In this document: piece by piece, positions 54,394 through 64,000 of the stretch
Layout of the letters: every line of letters begins with the position of its first letter
Numbering within the stretch: position 1 is the stretch's first letter
Source of the DNA: Pseudidiomarina aquimaris
GTDB taxonomy: Bacteria; Pseudomonadota; Gammaproteobacteria; Enterobacterales; Alteromonadaceae
Assembly: GCF_003987395.1 (NCBI RefSeq)
Contig: NZ_PIPT01000006.1
Coordinates: 62,001 to 126,000 of the forward strand
Reading direction: 5' to 3'
Length of the DNA stretch: 64,000 nucleotides
Program-made: the position numbers and the translations under genes
The notes under the pieces: model-generated
Database searches by the model: none
Seen by the model: the letters and a program-made list of their open reading frames with translations, nothing else
Told to the model about the DNA's origin: nothing

Positions 54394-56241
54394 GTGTTAA
54401 ACAAGTTTCCGCTCTGGAAAAACCTGATGGTCATCGTCATTTTGGCGGTGGCCGCACTGTATGCCTTACCGAACCTTTATGGTGAAGATTTTGCAGTGCA
54501 GGTATCTGCGACGCGCACCACAACAGTCGATACCCAAGTTTTAGGGACCGTCGAAGAGACACTAGAAGAGCTCAACATCGCCCCTAAATCGGTGGTAATG
54601 GAAGAAGGACAAATCTTAGTCCGTCTGAATTCTGACAGTGAACAGTTGCGTGCTCGTGAGGCAATTTTGCAAGCGCTAGGTAGCGATTACGTGGTCGCTC
54701 TAAACCTTGCCCCAGCAACCCCTGAATGGTTAGAAGCCTTCGGCGCTTCACCGATGAAACTGGGGCTTGATTTGCGTGGTGGTGTGCACTTTCTGATGGA
54801 AGTGGACATGAATGAGGCGATGCGCAAAATCTTAGGGCAAATGCGTGACACCATTCGTGCAGACTTGCGAGAAGAGCGGATCCGTTACACCAGCGTTGAA
54901 CGCAACGGCGACGACCTTACCGTGCGTTTACGTACTGCAGAGGATTACGCTGCTGCGGCAAGTTACCTCGACGGTGCATATGAAGGTTACATTGTGCTGG
55001 AAGATGAAGACGCACAAGAAATCACGCTGCGTATGACCGAAGCACAAATCGCCGAAACCCAAGATTATGCGATTTCACAAAACGTCACGATTCTACGTAA
55101 TCGTGTCAACGAACTCGGTGTTGCTGAACCGTTAGTGCAACGTCAAGGTGCAGACCGTATCGTCGTACAGTTGCCTGGCGTGCAGGACACGGCGCGAGCC
55201 AAAGAGATCCTCGGTGCTACGGCAACGCTGGAATTCCGCTTAGTCGATACCGAAAACAGTGTGCGTGATGCCGAAATGGGCCGTGTACCTTTTGGTTCAG
55301 AGCTGTTTCCAAATCGTAACGGCGGTAACGTATTGCTCGAAGAAGACGTTATCTTGACCGGTGACCATATCGTCAAAGCTAACTCGGCGTTCGATGAGAA
55401 CCAACGTCCATCGGTGAATATCACCCTTGATGGCGCGGGCGGCGACAAAATGTCGTTGGCAACGCGCGACAATGTGGGTAATCCAATGGCAACCCTGTTT
55501 ATCGAATTTAAAGCCACCGGCGAACGTGACGCTGAAGGTAATATTATCTTCGAGCGTAAAGAGGAAGTCATTAACGTTGCCACCATTCAGTCGCGTTTGG
55601 GTAGTGTCTTCAGTATTACCGGCATTAGCTCAGTGCAAGAAGCGCAAAATCTTGCGCTATTGCTACGCGCGGGTGCTTTGATTGCGCCGATTCAAATCGT
55701 TGAAGAACGTACGGTTGGACCAAGCCTTGGTCAAGAAAACATTGACATGGGTACCCAAGCGATTGTTTGGGGCTTTGTTTTGGTGTTGATCTTCATGGTG
55801 ATGTACTACCGCAAGTTCGGCATGGTTGCCAACTTAGCATTGGCGTCGAACTTAGTGTTGATCATTGGCGTTATGTCGATGATTCCTGGGGCGACCTTAA
55901 CCTTGCCTGGTATGGCCGGTATCGTTCTAACCGTTGGTATGGCGGTCGACGCCAACGTGCTGATTTTCGAGCGCATACGTGAAGAGATCAAAGCGAAACG
56001 TAGTCCGCAACAGGCCATCCATCACGGTTACGATAGTGCGCTATCTACCATTGCGGATGCCAACGTAACGACCCTTATTGCTGCCATCATTTTGTTCGCC
56101 ATCGGTACAGGGCCTATCAAAGGCTTCGCGGTGACCTTAATGATCGGTATCGTGACCTCAATGTTTACAGCTATCGTTGGAACGCGTGCTGTTGTCAATG
56201 CCATCTGGGGTGGCAAACGCATTGATAAGTTGTCGGTTTAG
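54394..56241 (+). CDS. secD: Protein translocase subunit SecD
   Basis: The 615-residue protein begins with a GTG (54394) and an N-terminal transmembrane helix, [21 protein letters not shown]. The large periplasmic P1 domain follows ([16 protein letters not shown]). The RND-type membrane bundle has [31 protein letters not shown] and [18 protein letters not shown]. SecDF uses the proton gradient to help pull proteins across the membrane. Length and domains are standard. It follows yajC by 18 nt and precedes secF by 8 nt. Confidence 0.96.
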   Translation: MLNKFPLWKNLMVIVILAVAALYALPNLYGEDFAVQVSATRTTTVDTQVLGTVEETLEELNIAPKSVVMEEGQILVRLNSDSEQLRAREAILQALGSDYVVALNLAPATPEWLEAFGASPMKLGLDLRGGVHFLMEVDMNEAMRKILGQMRDTIRADLREERIRYTSVERNGDDLTVRLRTAEDYAAAASYLDGAYEGYIVLEDEDAQEITLRMTEAQIAETQDYAISQNVTILRNRVNELGVAEPLVQRQGADRIVVQLPGVQDTARAKEILGATATLEFRLVDTENSVRDAEMGRVPFGSELFPNRNGGNVLLEEDVILTGDHIVKANSAFDENQRPSVNITLDGAGGDKMSLATRDNVGNPMATLFIEFKATGERDAEGNIIFERKEEVINVATIQSRLGSVFSITGISSVQEAQNLALLLRAGALIAPIQIVEERTVGPSLGQENIDMGTQAIVWGFVLVLIFMVMYYRKFGMVANLALASNLVLIIGVMSMIPGATLTLPGMAGIVLTVGMAVDANVLIFERIREEIKAKRSPQQAIHHGYDSALSTIADANVTTLIAAIILFAIGTGPIKGFAVTLMIGIVTSMFTAIVGTRAVVNAIWGGKRIDKLSV

Positions 56242-56249
56242 GAGGCCAC

Positions 56250-57197
56250 ATGCACGAGATAATCAAAACTCATAAAACGATTCCATTCATGCGCTTCCGC
56301 ATTGGCGCATGGATTTTCAGTGGCCTATTGCTAGTCGCTTCAATCGTTTCTTTAGCTGTAAACCAATTGAACTGGGGCCTCGACTTCACGGGTGGTACCG
56401 TGATTGAAGTCGGCTACTCACAAGAAGCCAACTTAAGTGACATTCGCTCGACACTTGACGCTAATGGCTTCGAGGGGGCAGTGGTACAGAACTTCGGCAC
56501 CCAGCAAGACGTGCTGATTCGGATTGAGCCGCAAGAAGGCGTGAAAGCGCAAGAAGTTGGTGAAAATGTGCTGAGCATTTTGCGTGCGGCCTCGACCGAC
56601 GAAGTTGCCATGCGTCGTATTGAATTTGTTGGACCAAACGTTGGTGAGCAGCTGACGGAGCAGGGTGGTTTGGCAATGCTAACCGCACTGATCTGTATCT
56701 TGGCCTACATTGCCTTCCGCTTTGAATGGCGCCTCGCGCTTGGTGCAGTGGGTGCCTTGGCGCACGACGTTATCCTGACGCTAGGCTTGTTCTCGGTGCT
56801 CGGACTTGAGTTTGACCTAACCGTTCTCGCAGCTTTGCTTGCGGTTATTGGTTACTCGATTAACGATACCGTGGTGGTGTGCGATCGAATTCGGGAAAAC
56901 TTCCGTAAATTCCGTAAAGGTGAGTCAGAAGAAATTATCGATGGAGCGCTGACCGACACCATGAGCCGTACGGTGATCACCTCATTGACCACGGTATTGG
57001 TACTATTAGCCTTGTTCTTCCTTGGCGGCGCCTTGATTCACGGTTTTGCCACGGCGTTACTGTTTGGTGTATTTATCGGTACCTATTCATCGATTTACAT
57101 CGCCAGCTCACTCGCGCTCGCTTTGGGCGTCAGCCGCGAAGATCTGATGCCACCTGAAGTTGAGAAAGAAGGCGAAGACCTCGAGCCGATGCCTTAA
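56250..57197 (+). CDS. secF: Protein translocase subunit SecF
   Basis: The 315-residue protein has the SecF start FRIGAWIFSGLLLVASIVSL, the periplasmic signature GLDFTGGTVIEVGYS, and the RND core ALLAVIGYSINDTVVVCDRI with the conserved Asp pair. The sequence ends in an acidic tail after SREDLMPPEVE. It forms the SecDF complex with the upstream gene. It is the last gene of the sec operon; yaaA follows 27 nt later and may be read through. Confidence 0.96.
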   Translation: MHEIIKTHKTIPFMRFRIGAWIFSGLLLVASIVSLAVNQLNWGLDFTGGTVIEVGYSQEANLSDIRSTLDANGFEGAVVQNFGTQQDVLIRIEPQEGVKAQEVGENVLSILRAASTDEVAMRRIEFVGPNVGEQLTEQGGLAMLTALICILAYIAFRFEWRLALGAVGALAHDVILTLGLFSVLGLEFDLTVLAALLAVIGYSINDTVVVCDRIRENFRKFRKGESEEIIDGALTDTMSRTVITSLTTVLVLLALFFLGGALIHGFATALLFGVFIGTYSSIYIASSLALALGVSREDLMPPEVEKEGEDLEPMP

Positions 57198-57224
57198 TCG
57201 GTAAACCGGACAAAAGGAGAACGG

Positions 57225-58007
57225 ATGATGCTAGTGGTATTATCACCCGCGAAAAATTTGGACTATGAAAGCCCGTTGCCGACGGATGACTACAGCCAGC
57301 CACGCTTGCTTGAATACGCGCAAGAGCTCGTTGATCGTTGTCAGTCGCTCAGCCCACAGGATCTTTCGTCGCTAATGAAAATTAGCGACAAGCTTGCGGG
57401 TCTGAATGCGGCGCGGTTCGCCGAATGGCATCAGCCGTTTTCCCCCGATAATGCGCGTCCAGCAGTGTTCGCTTTTGATGGCGATGTCTATGCTGGTTTA
57501 CAAGCCGAAAAAATGTCTGCCGAAACAATTGCCTTTGCTCAGGAACATTTACGCATTCTATCGGGTCTATATGGAGTATTACGGCCTCTCGATTTGATGC
57601 AAGCCTATCGATTGGAGATGGGGACGAAACTCGACACCGCCCGTGGTAAGAACCTTTATGAGTTCTGGGGCAATGTCATTACTGACATGTTGAATGAAGA
57701 CCTCAAGGCCGTCGGTAGTGATGTATTGGTAAACCTCGCCTCGAACGAATACTTTTCGAGTGTCGAGCCGAAAAACTTAAATGCCAAGGTAATTACGCCA
57801 GTATTTAAGGACGAGAAAAATGGCCAATACAAAGTCATCAGCTTCTGGGCGAAAAAAGCGCGTGGCGCGATGGCTCGCTACATCATGAAAGAGCAAGTCA
57901 CAGACGTTGCGGGTTTAAAGCAATTCAATGCGAATGGCTATCGGTTTAACGCGGAACAGTCGAGTGATACTGAGTTGGTATTTCAACGCGCCGAGCGCGA
58001 TCAATAG
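57225..58007 (+). CDS. yaaA: Peroxide stress protein YaaA
   Basis: The 260-residue protein matches the DUF328/YaaA family along its length: [17 protein letters not shown] at the start, FNGDVY-type [14 protein letters not shown] near residue 80, [20 protein letters not shown] near residue 110, and [12 protein letters not shown] near residue 165. In E. coli YaaA lowers free iron during hydrogen peroxide stress and binds DNA through a helix-hairpin-helix-like fold. AAGGAG precedes two adjacent ATGs (57225 and 57228); either may be used. Confidence 0.93.
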   Translation: MMLVVLSPAKNLDYESPLPTDDYSQPRLLEYAQELVDRCQSLSPQDLSSLMKISDKLAGLNAARFAEWHQPFSPDNARPAVFAFDGDVYAGLQAEKMSAETIAFAQEHLRILSGLYGVLRPLDLMQAYRLEMGTKLDTARGKNLYEFWGNVITDMLNEDLKAVGSDVLVNLASNEYFSSVEPKNLNAKVITPVFKDEKNGQYKVISFWAKKARGAMARYIMKEQVTDVAGLKQFNANGYRFNAEQSSDTELVFQRAERDQ

Positions 58008-58038
58008 ATATTGATGAATAAACCCTGAGGAGCGGACC

Positions 58039-58899
58039 ATGAGTGATAGAGACTTTAATGACCAACCATCGAGTGCCGGGAAAGGCAAACTCATCGCAGC
58101 GTTATTGGTCGTTATAGCCCTTGCTATCGTCATTCTATGGTACCTGTCGCAGGACACCCAGCAAAAGCCTGCGCCTATCGAACAACCCGTTGTGGTACAA
58201 GAAGCGGAACCTGAGCCAGAGCCTGAAATGGTGGCAGAACCCGCCGAAACCGTTGAGCTTGGTGAACCGACTGAGGTTGCCGAAGAGCCGGTTGCTGAAC
58301 CAGCAGAGCCTGCTGTGGAGTTACCGCCACTGAATCAAAGCACCGACGAAATTGTGACGCGTTTACGTGAACAAGAGCAGACGGTAGAACCACTGCAAAG
58401 CGAACAACTGATCCGTGACGCAGTGGTTTTTGTCGATAACTTGGGAAATGGTGTGGTAGTGAAGGAAGCCGCTCCTGTGCAAGGTCCGAAGGCCCAGTTT
58501 CGTGTTTTGGAGCAAGACGGCAAAATTTACATCGACCCACGCTCTTATGACCGCTACAACACTGTTGTTGATTGGTTTGTTAGCTTAGATACCGCGGTGT
58601 TAGTCGACATGCTTGAGGATTATCAGCCGTTGGTGAAAGAAGCCTTAGCGGAAATTGGTTACCCTGATGCTGCGCCGCAAACAGTGCTCATTGAAGCGAT
58701 TGATATGCTCATGCAAACGCCTTCAGTAGGTACCGTGATTGAGCTGACCGATGAGTCCGTCATGTATCGTTACGCTGATCCAGCACTTGAAGCCTTACCC
58801 GATGCGCAAAAGCAAATGTTGCGCCTTGGCCCAGATAATATGCGTCGCGTGAAACTTAAGCTTGAAAGTCTACGCAGTGCATTAGAGCCAGCACAGTAA
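58039..58899 (+). CDS. DUF3014 family membrane-anchored protein
   Basis: The 286-residue protein has one N-terminal transmembrane helix (about 17-36: LIAALLVVIALAIVILWYL). A low-complexity Pro/Glu/Ala linker follows at about 40-95, then the folded DUF3014 domain (LLVDMLEDYQP-like region, YPDAAPQTVLIEAIDMLMQTP, MLRLGPDNMRRVKLKL). The linker probably spans the periplasm or part of the cell wall. Function is unknown. GAGGAG precedes the ATG. The next gene starts 7 nt after its stop, so they may be co-transcribed. Confidence 0.82.
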   Translation: MSDRDFNDQPSSAGKGKLIAALLVVIALAIVILWYLSQDTQQKPAPIEQPVVVQEAEPEPEPEMVAEPAETVELGEPTEVAEEPVAEPAEPAVELPPLNQSTDEIVTRLREQEQTVEPLQSEQLIRDAVVFVDNLGNGVVVKEAAPVQGPKAQFRVLEQDGKIYIDPRSYDRYNTVVDWFVSLDTAVLVDMLEDYQPLVKEALAEIGYPDAAPQTVLIEAIDMLMQTPSVGTVIELTDESVMYRYADPALEALPDAQKQMLRLGPDNMRRVKLKLESLRSALEPAQ

Positions 58900-58906
58900 G
58901 TCGCTT

Positions 58907-59500
58907 ATGCGCCACATCCCAGAGCATTTGCGTGCCCCCTTGCCGACGCGTGGCAACCGCTTTAGCCGTTGGGTAGGTCGTGTCGGGATGCGCCTGCTGG
59001 GTGGCTGGCGCATTGAAGGTAAGTTACCGAACACGCGACAAGCGATCATTCCAGTGGCCCCGCATACCTCTAATTGGGACTTTTTTGTCGGCGTCTTTGT
59101 CATGCTCGCGCTTGGGCTCAAGCTTTCTTACCTCGGCAAACATACTATTTTTCGTTTTCCGGTCAACGGTATCTTGCGATGGCTAGGCGGCATTCCGGTG
59201 GATCGGCGCTCTGCACAGGGCGTCGTCGGGCAAATGGTCGAGGAGTTTAAGCAACGACATGAGCTCATACTGGCGCTGGCACCAGAGGGTACGCGAAAGA
59301 AAGTGACTGAATGGAAAAAAGGCTTTATTCATATCGCCAAAGCAACGCAAGTGCCCGTGATACCTGTCGGAATGGACTTCTCGCGTAAAGTGATTGATAT
59401 TCGCCCGCCAATGATGATTACCGGCGAAATCGACGCTGAGCTAGCACGAGTCAAGCAAGCAATTGCCCACGCAGTAGGAAAAAATCCGCAACATGCCTGA
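58907..59500 (+). CDS. PlsC-type acyltransferase
   Basis: The 197-residue protein carries the glycerolipid acyltransferase motifs: the catalytic HX4D as PHTSNWDFFVG near residue 50, FRFPVNGILRWLGGIPVDR, and the phosphate-binding PEGTRKKV near residue 128. It is short for a PlsC and lacks obvious transmembrane helices beyond one hydrophobic stretch. This fits the small 1-acyl-glycerol-3-phosphate acyltransferase-like group of unknown acceptor. It lies directly after the DUF3014 gene. The fold is clear; the substrate is not. Confidence 0.84.
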   Translation: MRHIPEHLRAPLPTRGNRFSRWVGRVGMRLLGGWRIEGKLPNTRQAIIPVAPHTSNWDFFVGVFVMLALGLKLSYLGKHTIFRFPVNGILRWLGGIPVDRRSAQGVVGQMVEEFKQRHELILALAPEGTRKKVTEWKKGFIHIAKATQVPVIPVGMDFSRKVIDIRPPMMITGEIDAELARVKQAIAHAVGKNPQHA

Positions 59501-59550
59501 TAGCAAATTTTGTGCTATTATCCCGCCGATTTCTTTAAAAGGATAGAACC

Positions 59551-60015
59551 ATGAACGTTATTGAAGCTGGTATCGCAGCACCTGGCAAAAAGTTTGCTCT
59601 GGTGGTTTCCCGTTTTAATCACTTTGTTGTCGACAGTCTCCTTGACGGTGCTGTGCAAACATTGAAGCACTATGGGCAAGTGAGCGATGATGCGATTACG
59701 GTAGTGAAAGTACCTGGTGCTTATGAACTCCCGTTGGCAGCTAAGAAACTTGCGGCGAGCGGTAATTATGATGCCGTAATTGCGATTGGCGCTGTCATTC
59801 GCGGCGGTACGCCTCATTTCGACTTTGTCGCCGGTGAGTGTAATAGCGGTTTGAGTCGCGTGATGCACGAATACAACGTTCCAGTCGCAAACGGTGTCAT
59901 CACCACGGACACCATTGAACAAGCCATTGAGCGTAGCGGCACAAAAGCCGGTAACAAAGGTGCAGAAGCAGCTTTGAGTGCGCTTGAAATGGTTAATGTG
60001 CTAGAACAGCTTTAA
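59551..60015 (+). CDS. ribH: 6,7-dimethyl-8-ribityllumazine synthase
   Basis: The 154-residue protein condenses ribitylaminouracil with 3,4-dihydroxy-2-butanone phosphate in riboflavin synthesis. Family motifs are all present: [16 protein letters not shown] near residue 22, [15 protein letters not shown] near residue 55, [20 protein letters not shown] near residue 80, and [20 protein letters not shown] precedes the ATG. It is the first gene of ribH-nusB-thiL-pgpA, a common gammaproteobacterial order. No FMN riboswitch was seen upstream. Confidence 0.95.
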   Translation: MNVIEAGIAAPGKKFALVVSRFNHFVVDSLLDGAVQTLKHYGQVSDDAITVVKVPGAYELPLAAKKLAASGNYDAVIAIGAVIRGGTPHFDFVAGECNSGLSRVMHEYNVPVANGVITTDTIEQAIERSGTKAGNKGAEAALSALEMVNVLEQL

Positions 60016-60026
60016 GAGGATTGAAA

Positions 60027-60446
60027 ATGAAACCTGCTGCACGCCGGAAGGCGCGTAAATTAGCGGTTCAGGCCATTTATTCATGGCAGTTGAGTGAGAA
60101 CAGCATGAGCGATATCGAAGCGCAGTTCCTCACTGACAATGATACCAGTAAGATTGATGTCGATTACTTTTTAGCACTGGTGCGCGGCGTTGCCGGACAA
60201 GTGAAAACCCTTGATGAAGCGCTGTCACCTTTTCTTGACCGGCCGTTAGCGGAACTCGATCAAGTCGAACGTGCTGTGTTACGTCTTGCCGCCTTCGAGC
60301 TGCGCGAGCGCCTCGATGTGCCTTATAAAGTCGCTATCAACGAAGCAATTGAACTAGCGAAGTCGTTTGGCGCCGATGAAAGCCACCGTTTTGTCAACGG
60401 CGTGCTCGATAAAGCCATCGACAGCCTTCGTCCTACCCGCAAGTAA
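60027..60446 (+). CDS. nusB: Transcription antitermination factor NusB
   Basis: The 139-residue helical protein starts at the ATG at 60027, six nt after AAGAGGA; a TTG at 60021 precedes it. Characteristic stretches are [19 protein letters not shown] at the N-terminus and [20 protein letters not shown] near residue 90, followed by [16 protein letters not shown] and FVNGVLDKA. NusB with S10 (NusE) binds boxA RNA and supports rRNA antitermination. It follows ribH by 11 nt and precedes thiL by 11 nt. Confidence 0.95.
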   Translation: MKPAARRKARKLAVQAIYSWQLSENSMSDIEAQFLTDNDTSKIDVDYFLALVRGVAGQVKTLDEALSPFLDRPLAELDQVERAVLRLAAFELRERLDVPYKVAINEAIELAKSFGADESHRFVNGVLDKAIDSLRPTRK

Positions 60447-60457
60447 GCTTTGCCATT

Positions 60458-61444
60458 ATGGCATTTGGCGAGTTTGACCTCATTTCAACCTATTTCACAC
60501 AGCGCTGGCCTAACCGCGCTGATGTGGAATTAGGTGTGGGTGATGACGGTGCCATCCTTAACGTTCCTGAAGAGAACCAACTGGTCGTCGTTACCGACAC
60601 CATGGTGTCGGGCGTGCATTTCGATGAGCAAACCCCGGCGCGCGCGATTGGCCACAAAATAGCAGCGGTCAACCTCAGTGACCTAGCGGCAATGGGCGCC
60701 GAACCCGCTTGGCTATCGCTCGCCATCACCCTACCTGAAGTCGATCATGAATGGCTCACAAGTTTTAGCCACGGCTTACGTGAAATTTGTGATTACTATG
60801 ACTGTCAGCTGGTAGGGGGGGATACCACACGCGGACCGCTCAGTGTGACTTTAACGGCGCATGGCTTGCTGCCGAAGGGGCACGCATTGCGCCGTGATGG
60901 CGCCAAACCTGGTGACTGGATTTATGTCAGTGGTACCCTCGGTGATGCGGGCCTGGCGTTGGCTTGTCAGCAGCAGCGCTGTAAGGTTTCTGATAGTCAC
61001 TATCGACGCGTACTCGAGCGTTTGTACTTTCCTTCGCCACGGGTTGCGCTGGGCCAAAATCTGCGAGATGTTGCCTCCAGTGCCATTGATATTTCCGATG
61101 GCTTGCAAGCTGACCTTGGTCATATTCTTAAAGCCTCGAATGTAGGTGCGCGTCTTGATGTTGATGAAATCCCATTAAGCATGGCACTTACGGAGTCCGT
61201 CACCGCAGATTTAGCTATTCAGTTCGCCCTGAGCAGCGGCGATGATTACGAACTTTGTTTTACCGTACCAGAGAGCCGTCGTGGTGTTTTTGACACGCTG
61301 ATGGCGCGTCACCCAGCCAAACCTACTTGCATTGGCCGGGTGACCAGTGAGCCGGGCAAGTTGCGCTTGGAACGTGACGGTGAGCCATGGCAGGGTCCTG
61401 AAGCAGATACTGAGAGTGTCGGTGGCTATGAACACTTCCGCTAA
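60458..61444 (+). CDS. thiL: Thiamine-monophosphate kinase
   Basis: ThiL phosphorylates thiamine monophosphate to the diphosphate. The 328-residue protein shows the PurM-like fold: GEFDLISTYF at the start, ELGVGDDGAILNVP with the metal-binding Asp pair near residue 28, VVTDTMVSGVHF near residue 48, NLSDLAAMGAEPAWL near residue 70, VGGDTTRGPLSVT near residue 120, and SAIDISDGLQADLGHI near residue 210. It sits between nusB and pgpA, and its last 17 bp overlap the pgpA start. Confidence 0.94.
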   Translation: MAFGEFDLISTYFTQRWPNRADVELGVGDDGAILNVPEENQLVVVTDTMVSGVHFDEQTPARAIGHKIAAVNLSDLAAMGAEPAWLSLAITLPEVDHEWLTSFSHGLREICDYYDCQLVGGDTTRGPLSVTLTAHGLLPKGHALRRDGAKPGDWIYVSGTLGDAGLALACQQQRCKVSDSHYRRVLERLYFPSPRVALGQNLRDVASSAIDISDGLQADLGHILKASNVGARLDVDEIPLSMALTESVTADLAIQFALSSGDDYELCFTVPESRRGVFDTLMARHPAKPTCIGRVTSEPGKLRLERDGEPWQGPEADTESVGGYEHFR

Positions 61445-61934
61445 CAAACTGCCGAAAGTGACAGTTAAAACATTACTGCACCCGATCCACTTTCTTTCGC
61501 TTGGTTTTGGTAGCGGACTGGCCCCGAAAGCACCAGGTACTTTCGGCACACTTGCGGCGGTGCCGTTGGTGTTGCTGATGCAAGGCTTACCGAGTTGGCT
61601 TTATTTCGTTATTGCGTTCGTTGCGGGTCTAGTGGGAATTGTGCTGTGCCAGCGCACGGCAGAACACTTAGGCGTGCATGACCATCCAGCTATTGTCTGG
61701 GATGAAATTGCCGGTTACCTGTTGGCGTTAAGTTTTCTACCAGCTACATGGTTTAATTTAGTGGCTGCGTTTGTGCTGTTCCGCTGGCTGGATATCCGCA
61801 AACCGGGACCGATCGGATGGTGTGATAGAAAACTCCATGGTGGCATGGGCATCATGCTCGATGACTTGCTGGCAGGTCTTGCCAGCGCCGCCATTCTACA
61901 TGCGGGCCATGCGCTCGCGAATACGTTTTTCTAG
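61428..61934 (+). CDS. pgpA: Phosphatidylglycerophosphatase A
   Basis: I start the protein at the ATG at 61428, inside the end of thiL. The frame is open further upstream, but only as a shadow of thiL. The 168-residue protein matches Pgp[21 protein letters not shown] near residue 25, [17 protein letters not shown] near residue 85, and [19 protein letters not shown] near residue 118, then [13 protein letters not shown]. It removes phosphate from phosphatidylglycerophosphate. Its last 39 bp overlap the 3' end of the convergent dxs gene. Confidence 0.92.
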   Translation: MNTSANKLPKVTVKTLLHPIHFLSLGFGSGLAPKAPGTFGTLAAVPLVLLMQGLPSWLYFVIAFVAGLVGIVLCQRTAEHLGVHDHPAIVWDEIAGYLLALSFLPATWFNLVAAFVLFRWLDIRKPGPIGWCDRKLHGGMGIMLDDLLAGLASAAILHAGHALANTFF

Positions 61935-63782
61935 GCCTTCGGCATCGAGCTCTAACTCAGCGCGGATCTCGTCTTGTCCACCATGTTTGATAAAGCTATC
62001 AGGTAAACCTAACTGCAACAGCTGGGTATTGCTACCTTGCGCATGCAAATACTCTCCAACGGCGCTACCCGCACCACCAGCAACCACATTGTCTTCCACT
62101 GTCACTAGGAGTTCGTGCGACGCAGCAAGCTCGTTAATAAGTGCTTCGTCGAGTGGCTTCACAAAACGCATATCAGCAACAGTTGCATCCAATTGTTCAG
62201 CGCACGGTAAGACGTCATGCAAAGCCGTACCAAAACTTAAGATAGCAATCTTACCTGCTTCGCTCTTGCGCACCACACGCCCTTTACCAACCTCGAGTTG
62301 CTGCATTTCGGTATCAATTGCACAACCGATACCATTGCCGCGTGGATAACGGACAGCGGCAGGCTGTTGCAACAGGTGACCGGTATAAAGCATATTACGA
62401 CATTCGTTTTCGTCGCTTGGCGCCATGATCACGAGATTTGGAATGCAGCGCAAGTAACTGAGATCAAATGCACCTTGGTGCGTGGGGCCATCGGCGCCAA
62501 CAACACCCGCGCGATCGATAGCGAATAACACCGGTAGGTTTTGCAGGGCAACATCATGGATAAGTTGATCGTAGCCGCGTTGCAAGAAGGTTGAATAAAT
62601 CGCTACCACAGGGTGATAGCCTCCAATGGCTAAACCTGCGCCAAAGGTAACGGCGTGTTGTTCAGCAATTGCGACATCGAAGTACTGTTGCGGGAACTCT
62701 TGCGAAAAGCGCACCATTCCCGAACCTTCGCGCATCGCTGGCGTTACCGCCATTAATTTCGGGTCGCTCGCCGCCATTTCACAGAGCCAGTCGCCGAACA
62801 CTTTTGAGTACGACGGGTGAGTAGGCTTTTTACTCGGCAACGAGGTAGTCGCAGGATCAAATTTGGGCACCCCGTGGTAACCAATTGGATCTTTCTCGGC
62901 TGGCTCGTAACCTTTACCCTTGCGCGTCACGATGTGCAGGAACTGCGGTCCCTTCAAGTTACGCATATTGCGCAAGGTTGAAACCAATAGGTTCACGTCA
63001 TGACCGTCAATAGGTCCGATATAGTTGAAGCCGAGTTCTTCAAAAATCGTCCCAGGGGCAACCATACCTTTCATGTGTTCTTCGGCACGGCTGGCCAGAT
63101 GTTGGATGCCAGGCATGCCCTGCAGAAGCTTTTTGCTACCTTCGCGTACAGAGTTATAGAAACTTCCGGAAAGTACGCGCGCGAGGTGGTTATTTAACGC
63201 ACCCACATTTTCTGAAATCGACATGTCATTGTCGTTCAGGATAACCAGCATGTTGGGCTTAATGTCGCCCGCATGGTTAAGGGCTTCGAAGGCCATACCA
63301 GCAGTCATCGCACCATCACCGATGATAGCCGCTATTTTTTGTTCGGTGCGCTCGCGTTCAGCGGCAATGGCCATGCCAAGCGCAGCACTGATCGACGTGC
63401 TCGAGTGGCCCACGCTCAGCGTGTCGTATTCACTTTCTGGACGCCAAGGAAACGGATGCAGACCATCTTTTTGTCGAATGGTATGCAGCTGCTCTTTACG
63501 GCCGGTGAGTATTTTGTGGGGGTAGGCTTGGTGGCCTACGTCCCATACCAATTGATCGTACGGGGTCGCATAAACATAGTGCAGGGCGACGGTCAGTTCG
63601 ACGGTACCAAGACCTGAAGCAAGGTGACCGCTACTCTGGCTGACAGAATTCAATAAAAACTCACGCACCTCAGCACACAGCTGCGGTAGCTGGCGTTCAG
63701 TTAGCGTACGTAAGTCTGCCGGTGAATCGATATTATCAAGCAGCGGATACGAACCGTGTGCGGCGTGAGAAGTAGATGACAT
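61896..63782 (-). CDS. dxs: 1-deoxy-D-xylulose-5-phosphate synthase
   Basis: DXS condenses pyruvate and glyceraldehyde-3-phosphate with thiamine diphosphate, the first step of the MEP isoprenoid route. The 628-residue protein has [18 protein letters not shown] near residue 80, the ThDP motif [19 protein letters not shown] near residue 153, and the transketolase-like domain ([17 protein letters not shown] near residue 370, [18 protein letters not shown] near residue 400). It starts 4 nt after the ispA stop, in the standard ispA-dxs order. It overlaps pgpA by 39 bp at the 3' ends. Confidence 0.96.
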   Translation of the reverse strand: MSSTSHAAHGSYPLLDNIDSPADLRTLTERQLPQLCAEVREFLLNSVSQSSGHLASGLGTVELTVALHYVYATPYDQLVWDVGHQAYPHKILTGRKEQLHTIRQKDGLHPFPWRPESEYDTLSVGHSSTSISAALGMAIAAERERTEQKIAAIIGDGAMTAGMAFEALNHAGDIKPNMLVILNDNDMSISENVGALNNHLARVLSGSFYNSVREGSKKLLQGMPGIQHLASRAEEHMKGMVAPGTIFEELGFNYIGPIDGHDVNLLVSTLRNMRNLKGPQFLHIVTRKGKGYEPAEKDPIGYHGVPKFDPATTSLPSKKPTHPSYSKVFGDWLCEMAASDPKLMAVTPAMREGSGMVRFSQEFPQQYFDVAIAEQHAVTFGAGLAIGGYHPVVAIYSTFLQRGYDQLIHDVALQNLPVLFAIDRAGVVGADGPTHQGAFDLSYLRCIPNLVIMAPSDENECRNMLYTGHLLQQPAAVRYPRGNGIGCAIDTEMQQLEVGKGRVVRKSEAGKIAILSFGTALHDVLPCAEQLDATVADMRFVKPLDEALINELAASHELLVTVEDNVVAGGAGSAVGEYLHAQGSNTQLLQLGLPDSFIKHGGQDEIRAELELDAEGLEKRIRERMARM

Positions 63783-63786
63783 GCGT

Positions 63787-64000
63787 TTAGTGATCCCGAT
63801 TTAACAACTGTTCTGCAAAATTTTCTAGTAGCTGTGTATTGTAGGGGATTCTTTGCAGTGCTTGAAGCGCTTTCTGGTGTAATTGCGCGAGCTTTACTTG
63901 CGCCTGCTCAAGACCGAGCAGTTGTACGTATGTACTTTTGTTGGCCGCTTCGTCTTTGCCATTGGTCTTCCCAAGGGTTTCGGTCGAGCTGGTGACATCT
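63787..64000 (-). CDS. ispA: Polyprenyl synthetase (IspA-type), 3' part only
   Basis: The reverse strand from the window edge stays open for 70 codons to a TAA at 63787-63789. The translated end reads [20 protein letters not shown], then [20 protein letters not shown], and closes with NRDH. This is the C-terminus of farnesyl diphosphate synthase family proteins (G-K-x3-KD-x4-KSTYP-x2-LG-x2-A region). It lies 4 nt upstream of dxs, the normal ispA-dxs arrangement. The 5' part, with the Asp-rich motifs, is outside the window. Confidence 0.88.
   Translation of the reverse strand, partial: DVTSSTETLGKTNGKDEAANKSTYVQLLGLEQAQVKLAQLHQKALQALQRIPYNTQLLENFAEQLLNRDH

Noticed and set aside
61347-61427. 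Longer N-terminus for PgpA
   Set aside because: These codons overlap thiL in another frame and do not resemble PgpA; the ATG at 61428 gives the family N-terminus.

Overview
The window looks like chromosomal DNA of a marine gammaproteobacterium. The gene set best fits the Alteromonadales, most likely the Idiomarinaceae: a rpsU-dnaG-rpoD macromolecular-synthesis block with a tRNA-Ile2(CAU) downstream of rpoD, a TIGR03546/TIGR03545 pair, an OsmC-YcaO fusion, kynureninase, a CrbS-type symporter-kinase, and many small lipoproteins. This placement is inferred from gene content and not from any search. Coding density is high. No phage, insertion sequence, integrase or CRISPR array was seen.

Layout. 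1-3713: a DUF481 outer-membrane barrel, a TerC/YgdQ membrane protein, and a DUF47 (PhoU-like) plus Pit phosphate transporter pair. 3846-5888: an ECF sigma factor, a membrane-anchored probable anti-sigma protein and an exported coiled-coil protein in one operon. 5998-8215: queA and tgt (queuosine). 8236-14006: marC, then rpsU, dnaG, a DUF3192 lipoprotein and rpoD. 14165-15128: a TIM-barrel amidohydrolase and tRNA-Ile2. 15137-18937: an accessory block of an EamA exporter, an M24 peptidase and an ATP-grasp ligase, divergent from a GntR/FCD regulator with clear operator-like repeats between them. 19188-24664: patatin lipase, OsmC-YcaO fusion, 7TMR-DISM diguanylate cyclase, DUF3750 lipoprotein. 24792-31110: NDH-2, a DUF945-Sel1 pair, and a SulP transporter plus tandem universal stress protein behind a structured leader. 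31130-42350: kynureninase with an exported alpha/beta hydrolase, small lipoproteins, an Mpo1-like protein, an AI-2E transporter, cyclopropane fatty acid synthase, an RcsF-like lipoprotein, cysteine synthase, a GNAT plus RLAN-RimK pair, and TIGR03546/TIGR03545.

42383-53824 is a second accessory block. It holds an exported MetX-like enzyme, an acyl-CoA ligase, a GntP permease, a TonB-dependent receptor, a LuxR-type response regulator, a CrbS-like symporter/histidine-kinase hybrid and a TRIC-like channel. Together these read as uptake and CoA activation of an organic acid or ester under a dedicated two-component system. 54040-57197 is yajC-secD-secF, here separated from queA-tgt. 57225-64000 carries yaaA, a DUF3014 protein, a PlsC-type acyltransferase, ribH-nusB-thiL-pgpA and, convergent to them, dxs and the 3' end of ispA.

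The most promising poorly described loci are: (i) the GntR-controlled exporter/M24/ATP-grasp block; (ii) the SulP-Usp leader, where a terminator-like hairpin competes with an alternative pairing; (iii) the ECF/coiled-coil operon; and (iv) the receptor/permease/ligase/CrbS block. These are readings of sequence by eye. Functions of the accessory loci are inferences.
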